Part shown: in pieces, positions 20,496-27,670 of the stretch
Layout of the letters: each line of letters begins with the position of its first letter
How positions within the stretch are numbered: the stretch's first letter is position 1
NCBI RefSeq assembly: GCF_943193005.1
Contig: NZ_CALPCH010000011.1
Span: 1-64,000, forward strand
Origin: Pumilibacter intestinalis
Lineage (GTDB): Bacteria > Bacillota > Clostridia > Christensenellales > Pumilibacteraceae
Direction: 5' to 3'
Length of the DNA: 64,000 nucleotides
Program-made: the position numbers and the translations under genes
The notes under the pieces: model-generated
Told to the model about the DNA's origin: nothing
Database searches by the model: none
What the model saw: the letters and a program-made list of their open reading frames with translations, nothing else

Positions 20496-21646
20496 GAATA
20501 GATTTTTCCAAACGCTCCCGTTCGTTCAAAACGGACGAGCGACCCGACGACCTCGGCAAACTGATTTACGAATTCGACGACAGCCACACCGCGTACGATA
20601 TGTCTAAAGACAGGCGAAAGCGCATACCAAAATCGCCGGGCGGGATATTTATGCTGTGCATTCTCGCGTTTTTGGCAGGGTGGTTTTTATACAGCTTTAT
20701 AAACGTAACTTTAAGCTCGGGATTTTTAATGGCACTGTTGACTCATTTGTCGGGGTTTTTCGTGCTTTTCGTTGCGGGCGCGATAATAGTGCTGTCGGCG
20801 TTCGGGCTGTGGGGCAAATTTGCGAGATTTGCCTTTAAGCACAAACTCGCTCGCGGCAAAAACGCCGCCGACCGCAGGCAACTCGAACAGCTCAAAGAGC
20901 AACTCGAGGAAGCGGACGAACGCAAGCCTTTGCGCAACGCGATAAGCATATACGAAGACTACATAGTTATAGTAAACAACGGCAACGAAAAAATTTACGA
21001 CCGCAGCAGACTCAGGGGCGTGCGCCTTACAAAGTACGGGTACGGCAAAAAGGTCACCTTTACGTCCGAGCTCGGGGATAGCGCGTATGCCTCGGCGGTG
21101 CTCAATCGCGAAGCGGTAACGGAAATAAACCGAATATTTCGCGATTATATTATTAAGCCGATTAAGTACAAGTACAAAGAGCCCAAAGACAGATACAAGC
21201 ACGAGCGGGTGCGCAAAGTGCGCGACTGGCAGTGCAACACGAGCGCGGGCACACTCGTGGGTCTTACCTTTTTTATGCTCGTTATTATGGGCGTAGGCAT
21301 AACGCTCATTTTGCTCCACTGCTACGTTACGGCTCAAATACCCGTGTTTTTGGGCATATTCTTTTTGGCGGGCGGCGTTTTGGGAATGTTTACGGTATAC
21401 GAGTTCGTGCCCATAATAAAAGCGTTCTTCATTCCGTTCGGGTTCGGAGTTTTGCTGTCGGTATGCCCCATGGGACTCTTGTCGGCTATATTCGGAGCGC
21501 AGGGCATAGCGTTTACGCTTAAGAGCGTATTCGGAATTTTTTCGCCGCTCAGCGCGGGGATTGTGTTTTTGAGTTTGATGGGGCTTCTCATATTGCTGTA
21601 TTCGTTCGTTGCGCTTTATAAGTACATAAGGTACGGCGATTACTGA
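20492..21646 (+). CDS. Multi-pass membrane protein of unknown function, coupled to recF
   Basis: 384 residues from the ATG overlapping the recF stop. A charged cytoplasmic start (1-45) is followed by two helices (50-110), a charged cytoplasmic domain with a Lys/Arg/Glu-rich helix (115-240), and then four or five helices (245-380). The region around 150-210 (SIYEDYIVIVNNGNEKIYDR) has the look of a small beta-rich, YcxB-like domain, but this is only an impression. I do not recognise the family. It shares a transcript with recF. Confidence 0.65.
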   Translation: MRIDFSKRSRSFKTDERPDDLGKLIYEFDDSHTAYDMSKDRRKRIPKSPGGIFMLCILAFLAGWFLYSFINVTLSSGFLMALLTHLSGFFVLFVAGAIIVLSAFGLWGKFARFAFKHKLARGKNAADRRQLEQLKEQLEEADERKPLRNAISIYEDYIVIVNNGNEKIYDRSRLRGVRLTKYGYGKKVTFTSELGDSAYASAVLNREAVTEINRIFRDYIIKPIKYKYKEPKDRYKHERVRKVRDWQCNTSAGTLVGLTFFMLVIMGVGITLILLHCYVTAQIPVFLGIFFLAGGVLGMFTVYEFVPIIKAFFIPFGFGVLLSVCPMGLLSAIFGAQGIAFTLKSVFGIFSPLSAGIVFLSLMGLLILLYSFVALYKYIRYGDY

Positions 21647-21663
21647 GCGCGGCGGATTTTGGA

Positions 21664-21693
21664 TTGACAACTTGCGGGTATGTGTGGTATACT
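21664..21693 (+). promoter_or_regulatory. Promoter of the tetR-dnaA operon
   Basis: TTGACA (21664-21669), 18-nt spacer ending TGTGG, TATACT (21688-21693), leading to the GTG at 21721 behind GAGGAGG. Confidence 0.7.
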
Positions 21694-21720
21694 GTAGCTT
21701 CGTTCGAGGAGGGTTGATTT

Positions 21721-22302
21721 GTGCAGTACAAAAAGGACGAAGTGCGCGACAGAATACTTAACGCGGCGCGCAAAGAATTTCTTGCGCGCGGATTTCGCGG
21801 CGGCAACATAAGCGCGATAGCCGAGGCCGCGGGCGTGCCCGTGGGCAATTTGTACCGATATTTTAACGGCAAGTCGGGCGTGCTCGACGCCATAGTCAAG
21901 CCCGTATACGAAGCTCTCCCCAAACTGATAGGCGAGCTTCAGCAGGTTGAAACGCTCGACTCGGTTACTCTCGGGCAGATAATGCCCGTACTCAGTCACG
22001 GACTGCTCGGCTTTTTCAAAGAGTTCGGCAAAGATATGCTCATACTTACCGACTGTTGCGAGGGAACGCGTTACGAGGATTTCGGCAAGGAGCTTTCGAG
22101 CAAGGTTGCTCGCATTATAAAGAGCAAACTGTATTCGGAGAAATGCGACGCGCAAGAGGAGGCGTTTACCGAAATTTTGGGCAACGCGTTTTGTTGCTCG
22201 CTGTTCGACGCGCTCCGCATGGATTTGAACGACGCGCAAAAGCAGTCGGTGGTGGAAAAACTTTTGAAATTCTATTTCTACGAAGTGGATAAGAGGAAAT
22301 AA
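21721..22302 (+). CDS. TetR/AcrR family transcriptional regulator
   Basis: 193 residues starting with GTG behind GAGGAGG. Residues 8-55 are the TetR DNA-binding domain (RDRILNAARKEFLARGFRGGNISAIAEAAGVPVGN, then LYRYFNGKSGVL). The rest is an all-helical ligand/dimer domain with no recognisable ligand signature. Its stop overlaps the dnaA ATG by one base (TAATG), so it is co-transcribed with dnaA, an uncommon arrangement. It could sense a compound or metabolite and autoregulate both genes (inference). Confidence 0.88.
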   Translation: MQYKKDEVRDRILNAARKEFLARGFRGGNISAIAEAAGVPVGNLYRYFNGKSGVLDAIVKPVYEALPKLIGELQQVETLDSVTLGQIMPVLSHGLLGFFKEFGKDMLILTDCCEGTRYEDFGKELSSKVARIIKSKLYSEKCDAQEEAFTEILGNAFCCSLFDALRMDLNDAQKQSVVEKLLKFYFYEVDKRK

Positions 22303-23651
22303 TGAAGGTAAAAGAACTTTGGGACAAGATGCTCACCAATCTCGAAATAGAGGTGAGTGCGGTGAATTTCGACGTTTGGATTAAAACGCTCGAGCCTATA
22401 GGCGTTATAGACAACCGAATGGTGCTCATGGTGCCTGCCGAGGGAAACAGACAGTTTGTTGCGGACAAGTTTTCCGAACAGCTCACTTTTGCCATGCAGG
22501 AAGCCGACCCCGCGATGACGGGCATACTCATAGTCCGCCCCGAAGACGCCGACATATACCGCGAAAAAGACGACAAAGAATATACGGTGGAAGAAGAGTC
22601 GGAGCCCGTTCCCAAGGTGGAAGCCAACGTAATCAATCCCAAGTACAATTTCGAAAATTTCGTTGTGGGCAAATCCAATCAGTTTATGTACGCCGCCGCT
22701 CGCGCGGTTGCCGACGAGCCGGGCTCGAGATACAATCCGCTGTTTATATACGGCGGGGCGGGACTCGGAAAGACGCACATTATGCACGCCATAGGCAACA
22801 GCGTGAGAATGAGTCATCCGCACTTAAAGGTGCTTTACGCCTCGAGCGAAAAGTTCGTTAACGAATTTATAGCCTCTATCCGCACCACAAAGGGCAAAAG
22901 CACCAATTTCCGCGACAAGTACCGCAGCGTGGACGTGCTCATGATAGACGACATACAGTTTATCGCCGACAAGTCGGGAACGCAGGAAGAAATGTTCCAC
23001 ACCTTCAACGACTTATACAACAACAACAAGCAAATTATTCTCACCTCAGACCGCCCGCCCAAAGAGATATCGCCGCTCGAGGAAAGGCTTAGGTCGCGGT
23101 TCGAGTGGGGGCTTATTGCCGACGTTCAGCCGCCCGACCTCGAAACCCGCATAGCGATACTGCAAAAAAAAGCGCAGGCGGAAAAGTGCAATATTCCGTT
23201 CGAGGTGCTTTCGCTCATGGCGGAAAAGGTGTTCAGCAACATTCGCGATATGGAGAGCATACTCAACAAGGTTATCTTTTTGAGCCGCCTGTATAACGCG
23301 CCGCCCTCTTGCGACCTTGTGCGCGAAGCGCTCAAAGACTACAGCGAGGTTGCCGAAGACAGCGTTACCGCCGACCGCATAACCGAGTGCGTGTGCCGCT
23401 ACTACAACGTAAAAAAAGAAGATTTGGTGGGCAAGAAGAAAACCAAAGAGATAGTGGAGCCGCGGCAAGTATGTTTTTACCTCATAACCGACATGCTCGC
23501 GTTGCCGCTCAAAACCATAGGCGAAATGTTCGGCGGCAGAGACCACACCACCATAATGCACGCCCGCGACAAGGTTGCCGAAAAAATGCAGACCAACCAA
23601 AAAACCAAAGTGGAAGTGTCGGATATAAAAGACATGATACTTAAAAAGTAA
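22302..23651 (+). CDS. dnaA: Chromosomal replication initiator protein DnaA
   Basis: 449 residues. Domain I is about 1-85 and a short linker follows to about 115. The AAA+ domain has Walker A YGGAGLGKTH near 150 and Walker B VLMIDDIQF near 212. Domain IV, the DNA-binding helix-turn-helix, ends the protein with FGGRDHTTIMHARDKV. All parts are intact. The protein opens the origin and recruits the helicase. The ATG is preceded by GAGGAA and overlaps the tetR stop. dnaN, gyrB and rpmH are not adjacent. I saw only isolated TTATCCA-like sequences around the gene, so no origin is claimed here. Confidence 0.96.
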   Translation: MKVKELWDKMLTNLEIEVSAVNFDVWIKTLEPIGVIDNRMVLMVPAEGNRQFVADKFSEQLTFAMQEADPAMTGILIVRPEDADIYREKDDKEYTVEEESEPVPKVEANVINPKYNFENFVVGKSNQFMYAAARAVADEPGSRYNPLFIYGGAGLGKTHIMHAIGNSVRMSHPHLKVLYASSEKFVNEFIASIRTTKGKSTNFRDKYRSVDVLMIDDIQFIADKSGTQEEMFHTFNDLYNNNKQIILTSDRPPKEISPLEERLRSRFEWGLIADVQPPDLETRIAILQKKAQAEKCNIPFEVLSLMAEKVFSNIRDMESILNKVIFLSRLYNAPPSCDLVREALKDYSEVAEDSVTADRITECVCRYYNVKKEDLVGKKKTKEIVEPRQVCFYLITDMLALPLKTIGEMFGGRDHTTIMHARDKVAEKMQTNQKTKVEVSDIKDMILKK

Positions 23652-23655
23652 CGCA

Positions 23656-23692
23656 AATCCCGTTTGCCTTAAGCAAGCGGGATTGTTTTATT
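23656..23692 (+). terminator. Rho-independent terminator after dnaA
   Basis: Twelve-bp stem (AATCCCGTTTGC / GCAAGCGGGATT, one G-U pair), followed by a GTTTTATT tract, directly after the dnaA stop. Confidence 0.85.
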
Positions 23693-23720
23693 CCGTAATT
23701 TCAATTAAATCGTTTGGCGA
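23690..23720 (-). pseudogene. Duplicated 3' end of a small HTH gene (31-bp direct repeat, copy 1)
   Basis: Identical over 31 bp to 24064-24094, which is the coding end of the small HTH gene at 24062. Similarity continues more weakly to about 23745 (ATTAAATT and GAAA blocks), with roughly 24 bases missing. This is therefore a decayed partial second copy of that gene's 3' third and not just a chance repeat. Confidence 0.7.
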
Positions 23721-23750
23721 GTATAAAACATTTCAAATTTAATATGGTAT

Positions 23751-24055
23751 TTATTTAGTATTTTTCATCAAGTCAATAAAAGAATTTTTTCTATCGGCAG
23801 ATAAATTGCTTAGTAAATTTATAATTTCTTTGTCTTGTTTATAGTTGGTGTAATTTTCCGCGAAAAATTCAGCGCAAGAAATATCGAGCGCGTCTATAAT
23901 TTTCAAAAGCATAGGGAGCGACAGCATAAAATTGCCGCTCTCTATTTGGTTTATATAAGTACCGCTTTTTTCTATCCGTAAACTCAATTCTCTTGCGGAA
24001 AGTTTTTTTCGTTTCTGAAATAACCTATCCGCTGTATCAATTCATGTAACGTCAT
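23751..24055 (-). pseudogene. XRE-family (Cro/C1) helix-turn-helix regulator with a -1 frame break
   Basis: From ATG 24055 the frame gives MTLHELIQRIGYFRNEKN and stops after 23 codons. Moving back one base at an A7 run (complement of 24003-24009) restores a complete Cro/C1 HTH: ELSLRIEKSGTYINQIESGN, then LSLPMLLKIIDALDISCAEFF and a helical tail, about 100 residues in total. The shift site reads A AAA AAC in the zero frame, a classic -1 slippery heptamer. It is either a decayed gene, a product of slippage or programmed frameshifting, or an assembly error. It lies 6 nt after the stop of the upstream HTH gene, so it is in the same operon. Confidence 0.65.
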
Positions 24056-24061
24056 GATTTT

Positions 24062-24262
24062 TCATTCCGTAATTTCAATTAAATCGTTTGGCGAACACTG
24101 TAAAAGTTGGCAAAGGGCTTCAAGCGTTTCGAATTTAATTCCTTTGGTTTGCCCGTCTATCATGCGCTTAAGATTGTAATAGCTCATGCCGAGTTCTTTA
24201 CTTAGCCAATAGCGTGATTTTAATTGCTTTTTTAACAGTTTATCAATATTTAATTTAATCAT
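24062..24262 (-). CDS. Small Cro/C1-type helix-turn-helix protein
   Basis: 66 residues consisting almost only of an HTH domain: LLKKQLKSRYWLSKELGMSY, then YNLKRMIDGQTKGIKFETLEALCQLLQCSPNDLIEI. This is the YozG-like class of minimal XRE regulators. The ribosome site AGGGAAA precedes the ATG. The upstream region contains a perfect palindrome (24287-24299) overlapping its own -10 box, so autoregulation is likely. It is the first gene of a two-gene HTH operon in an AT-rich islet. Confidence 0.8.
   Translation of the reverse strand: MIKLNIDKLLKKQLKSRYWLSKELGMSYYNLKRMIDGQTKGIKFETLEALCQLLQCSPNDLIEITE
24064..24094 (-). repeat. 31-bp direct repeat, copy 2 (inside the HTH gene 3' end)
   Basis: A perfect 31-bp match to 23690-23720. 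The two copies bracket the frameshifted XRE gene at a distance of 374 bp. Confidence 0.85.
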
Positions 24263-24286
24263 ATGATTTCCCTATATAGTATCTAC

Positions 24287-24299
24287 AAGTATTATACTT
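24287..24299. promoter_or_regulatory. Perfect palindrome between divergent HTH and lipoprotein genes (candidate operator)
   Basis: AAGTATTATACTT is a perfect 6-1-6 inverted repeat. On the minus strand it contains TATAAT (24291-24296), the likely -10 box of the HTH operon. On the plus strand an extended -10 (TGATATAAT, core 24358-24363) lies further along and serves the lipoprotein gene. Confidence 0.45.
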
Positions 24300-24393
24300 A
24301 TAAAAACGCTTGCTATATTATATGTATATGTGGTACTATCTATAGGTGATATATTGATATAATTTTGCGTATGCGTATTTGAAGGAGAAGTTC

Positions 24394-24801
24394 ATGCTTA
24401 AAAGGTTGTATGTTGGTCTTGTAATAATTAGTTCGTTAGCATTATGTTCTTGTAGCGTTGGTCCGCAACCTCCGTATCTTATTGAACCGGGAGTTTATGG
24501 TTTACAAAAGGCTATAATTTCAGATTTGACTTTACTGGAACGATATGAAATTGTTTCCGATGATATTTTTGGCGATAAGGAAATATGGGATAAATGGTAT
24601 TGGATATTCAATTTATCTATGCCGGTTAAAGAAAATGCCGAATATGCAATCAGTAATTCGAAATGGTATTATATTTATAAAGGAATTGCGTATGAAATAG
24701 TGGGAAACAATTTATTCAAGGTGAGTTTTATTGATTGGCGCGGTAATATTCATGATTACAATATTGAAGTAATATTGGAAAAGCAAATTGTTTACGCGTA
24801 A
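24394..24801 (+). CDS. Small secreted lipoprotein of unknown function
   Basis: 135 residues from the ATG at 24394, behind GAAGGAGAA. The signal peptide with lipobox LALCSC (Cys near residue 21) predicts attachment to the outer face of the membrane after Lgt and Lsp processing. The mature part is rich in Tyr, Trp and Ile (KEIWDKWYWIFNLS, NSKWYYIYKGIAYEIV) and beta-strand in character. No family is recognised. Base composition is clearly more AT-rich than the surrounding genes, like the rest of this islet. Confidence 0.7.
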   Translation: MLKRLYVGLVIISSLALCSCSVGPQPPYLIEPGVYGLQKAIISDLTLLERYEIVSDDIFGDKEIWDKWYWIFNLSMPVKENAEYAISNSKWYYIYKGIAYEIVGNNLFKVSFIDWRGNIHDYNIEVILEKQIVYA

Positions 24802-24810
24802 ATATTTTGT

Positions 24811-25106
24811 ATGAGGGTATGTGCTTTTATAGGTCATAGAACCGTTAAAGATATAGAAAAAGTTTCTTTTGCTATAGAAAACACGGTTGAGAATTTAATT
24901 GCGAGCGGAGTGACGGAGTATCCGCACATAATGCGGGAAGATTGTCGTATGTTAAAAGAAATCAAGAAATGATAGATAAAAGCGATATATGCGTGTTTTA
25001 TTATAATGAAAAATTAACATATAAATATCGTTCGAGCGGGACAAAGTGGGCGTACGAGTATGCAAAAAGAAAAAATAAAAAGCTAATAAATGTCTTTGAA
25101 CCTTGA
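24811..25106 (+). pseudogene. Decayed DUF1273/SLOG-like gene (N- and C-terminal remnants)
   Basis: The first part (24811-24972) begins with MRVCAFIGHR, the hallmark start of DUF1273-type nucleotide-binding (SLOG superfamily) proteins, and stops after 53 residues. The second part (24969-25106, other frame, ATGA overlap) reads MIDKSDICVFYYNEK and SGTKWAYEYAKRKNKK, matching the C-terminal motifs of the same family. A normal member has about 180 residues, so roughly 80 central residues, including the glycine-rich loop region, are missing. I interpret this as an internal deletion with frame change, not two genes. Confidence 0.65.
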
Positions 25107-25172
25107 AAATTCGAAATTTAAGAATATTTATCCATAATTAAGGCAAGGCGCAGTTTTGTATTGAAAAAACAC

Positions 25173-25201
25173 TTGACATATGGTTTGCGTAGTGATAAAA
25201 T
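25173..25201 (+). promoter_or_regulatory. Promoter of rpmE
   Basis: TTGACA (25173-25178), 17-nt spacer, TAAAAT (25196-25201); ribosome site AAGGAGAA before the ATG at 25238. Confidence 0.8.
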
Positions 25202-25237
25202 AGATAGGCTAAGATAATTCAAGGAGAAATACGCGGA

Positions 25238-25444
25238 ATGAAAGAGAATATACATCCCGATTATCACGAAGTTACAATGGAGTGCGCTTGCGGCGCAACC
25301 TTTGTGACCGGCTCTACCAAAAAGGGCGACGTGGTAAAGGTTGACGTTTGCAGTAAGTGCCATCCTTTCTACACGGGCAAGCAAAAGCACGTGGATACGG
25401 GCGGACGCATAGATAAATTCAACAAACGTTATAACAAGAAATAG
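25238..25444 (+). CDS. rpmE: Large-subunit ribosomal protein bL31, zinc-binding form
   Basis: 68 residues, full length. The N-terminal [11 protein letters not shown] start is characteristic. Cysteines in CACGA (near 16-18) and [20 protein letters not shown] (near 37-40) form the zinc-binding set of the C+ type bL31. The C-minus paralogue used during zinc limitation is not in this window. It is monocistronic, with promoter and terminator. Confidence 0.97.
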   Translation: MKENIHPDYHEVTMECACGATFVTGSTKKGDVVKVDVCSKCHPFYTGKQKHVDTGGRIDKFNKRYNKK

Positions 25445-25464
25445 ATAACGAATACAAAAAGCGG

Positions 25465-25497
25465 AAGAGAGCATTGTTTTGGCGTGCTCTCTTTTTA
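25465..25497 (+). terminator. Rho-independent terminator of rpmE
   Basis: Nine-bp stem AAGAGAGCA / TGCTCTCTT with an 11-nt loop and a T-rich tail. Confidence 0.85.
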
Positions 25498-25511
25498 TAT
25501 AGTTTTCGAGT

Positions 25512-25762
25512 TATGCGTCATTGCGAGGCACGTAGTGCCGAAGCAATCCCAGTCATGAGGAAGGCAAAGCCGCTGTACATGTTCCATGCGGGGGATTGCC
25601 GCGTCGGGCAAAGCCCTCCTCGCAATGACGGGTAGTATGTCAATGTCATTGCGAGGCACGTAGTGCCGAAGCAATCCCAGTCATGAGGAAGGCAAAGCTG
25701 CTGTATCTGTTCCATGCGGGGGATTGCCGCGTCGGGCAAAGCCCTCCTCGCAATGACAGGGA
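25512..25762. repeat. Two tandem full-length copies of the GTCATTGCGAG palindromic repeat
   Basis: Copies at about 25512-25630 and 25642-25762 are almost identical. Each has left end TCATTGCGAGGCACGTAGTG, a middle segment with GTTCCATGCG, and right end CCCTCCTCGCAATGAC. The full unit is about 118 bp with imperfect terminal inverted repeats. They fill the gap between rpmE and the YqhQ-PrmC gene; nothing else is seen there. Confidence 0.9.
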
Positions 25763-25816
25763 ATACCGAAACGCTTTCGCAATATCAAATAGAAATCAAA
25801 AAAAGGACAAAAGGAA

Positions 25817-27628
25817 TTGTCGGATAAAAAGCAAAAACAAAAAAACGTGAAGCGCACCATGATAGGCGGTCAGGCTCTTATGGAAGGCGTAATGATGCGC
25901 GGCAGTACGAGCATGGCAATGGCGGTGCGTTCGCCCGACGGGAGCATTATGCTCGAAACTTCGCGGCTCAAGGGGCGCAGGTGGTACTCCAAAGTGCCCA
26001 TTGTGCGCGGCGTGGTGAGTTTCGTTTCGAGTTTGGTTACGGGCATGGGCACGCTCATGCGCAGTGCGGAGGTGAGCACGCCCGACGAAGAAACGCCCGG
26101 CAAGGGTTGGATGGCGTTTGCCGTGATAGTGGGCGTTTTGCTCGCGGTGGGGCTGTTTATACTGTTGCCCGGATTTTTGGGCGACCTCTTGTTCAAAGAG
26201 CTCATAAACCTCAAGAGTTTGGTGGGATACAAAACCGCCATACTGCTCGAAAGTTTGTTTGAGGGCATACTGCGAATACTCATATTCGTGCTCTATCTTT
26301 TGATAGTTTCGCGCATGAAAGACATACGCCGCACCTTTATGTATCACGGCGCGGAGCACCGCACAATCAACTGCTTTGAAAAGGGCTACGATATGACGGT
26401 TGAGAACGTGCAAAAATGTTCCACCCGCCACAACCGTTGCGGCACTACGTTTTTGTTTTTCGTAATGGTAATATCCATACTCGTGTTTGCGCTCGCGCGT
26501 TGGGCGCTAAGCTATATTAAATTATCCGACGGCACGAGTTGGAGCGACAATCGCTGGATACTCACGGGAACGCGGCTTGCGCTGTTGCCGCTTGTGGCGG
26601 GACTGAGTTACGAGCTTTTACGCGGTTTGGCAATGCTGCCCGACAATTGGTTTACGAACGCGTTGCGTGCGCCCGGGCTTGCGCTTCAGCGTTTAACCAC
26701 CTATCCGCCCGAAGACGATATGGCGGAGGTTGCGCTCAAGAGTTTTCTCGCGGTGCTCGAGATGGACGCCGACCAAAGCATAAAGGCGGTTAAGTTCGGC
26801 GAGCACGAGCCCGACGCGGTGCGCAGAGAAACGGTTACCGCGCTAAAAGTTTACGGACTCGACGAGCGGGAGGCGCAAGCCGAAACCGACTGGATACTTT
26901 GCGCCGCGCTCGGCATGAAACGCAACGAGTTGCGGGCGGTTAAAAAAATCGGGCACGCGGACTACAAGAAAGCGACGGATATTCTCGAAAAACGGCTTGC
27001 GGGCGAACCGCTCGACTACATTTTGGGCGAAAGCGAATTTTACGGCAACAAAGTAAAGGTTACGCGCGACGTGCTCATACCTCGCATGGAAACGGAGATA
27101 CTCGCCGACGAACTGATAAAGCGGATAGGGGAGCGCGAAGTTCGCGTGCTCGACCTTTGCACGGGCAGCGGCTGTATCGCGCAGGCTATCGCCAAAGCCA
27201 CGAGGGCGCACGTGGTTGCCGCCGATATATCGGAGTCCGCGCTCAAAACGGCGGCGCAAAATCTTGCGGGACTTAACGCCGAAACGGTGCTTTCGGATAT
27301 GTTTTCGGGCATAAGCGGAAAGTTCGATTACATTGCGAGCAATCCGCCGTACATTCGCGCCGCCGATATGGAAACGCTTGCGCCCGAGGTGAAGGCGCAG
27401 CCGCACATCGCGCTTTGCGGAGGAGAGGACGGGCTTGATTTTTACCGCAAAATCAAGGAGAGTTACGCCGAGTTTCTCGAGCCGAACGGCGAACTCATAA
27501 TGGAAATAGGGTATGACCAAGCCGAAGACATAAAGAAGATATTCGGCTCGGAGCATGTGCAAATAATAAAAGACCTTGACGGCAACGACAGAGTGGCGAT
27601 ATGCAAGTGCCCTCGCAATGACATGTAA
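25817..27628 (+). CDS. YqhQ (DUF1385) - PrmC fusion: membrane protein joined to release-factor glutamine methyltransferase
   Basis: 603 residues. Residues 12-300 are a DUF1385/YqhQ domain: IGGQALMEGVMMRG near 16, several helices, and YHGAEHRTINCFEKG near 176. Residues about 320-600 are a complete PrmC (HemK): an N-terminal helical domain, then an S-adenosylmethionine site (VLDLCTGSGCIAQAIA) and the catalytic SNPPYI motif near 508. PrmC methylates the glutamine of the GGQ motif in RF1 and RF2, and prfA follows 42 nt downstream. The start is TTG 25817 with AAAAGGA upstream; the conserved domain begins before the first ATG. The last codons (CPRNDM) come from a repeat-element end. Confidence 0.88.
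   Translation: MSDKKQKQKNVKRTMIGGQALMEGVMMRGSTSMAMAVRSPDGSIMLETSRLKGRRWYSKVPIVRGVVSFVSSLVTGMGTLMRSAEVSTPDEETPGKGWMAFAVIVGVLLAVGLFILLPGFLGDLLFKELINLKSLVGYKTAILLESLFEGILRILIFVLYLLIVSRMKDIRRTFMYHGAEHRTINCFEKGYDMTVENVQKCSTRHNRCGTTFLFFVMVISILVFALARWALSYIKLSDGTSWSDNRWILTGTRLALLPLVAGLSYELLRGLAMLPDNWFTNALRAPGLALQRLTTYPPEDDMAEVALKSFLAVLEMDADQSIKAVKFGEHEPDAVRRETVTALKVYGLDEREAQAETDWILCAALGMKRNELRAVKKIGHADYKKATDILEKRLAGEPLDYILGESEFYGNKVKVTRDVLIPRMETEILADELIKRIGEREVRVLDLCTGSGCIAQAIAKATRAHVVAADISESALKTAAQNLAGLNAETVLSDMFSGISGKFDYIASNPPYIRAADMETLAPEVKAQPHIALCGGEDGLDFYRKIKESYAEFLEPNGELIMEIGYDQAEDIKKIFGSEHVQIIKDLDGNDRVAICKCPRNDM
27608..27625 (+). repeat. Repeat right-end fragment forming the prmC 3' end
   Basis: GCCCTCGCAATGACATG, as found at repeat right ends, encodes the final residues before the TAA. 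Confidence 0.55.
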
Positions 27629-27670
27629 ACCGAATACCGACATCCGAGAGTTAAAAAAGAGTAGAAAGAA

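Noticed and set aside
22270-22300. Possible DnaA box (complement of TTATCCACT) just before dnaA, and a perfect TTATCCACA at about 49456
   Set aside because: These are isolated single sites inside coding sequence, without clustering or an AT-rich unwinding region, so no origin is called.
25512-25762. CRISPR array, considered because of regularly repeated blocks
   Set aside because: The units are about 118 bp and palindromic, occur in only two copies here, and are dispersed across the window in both orientations. There are no unique spacers of constant size and no cas genes.
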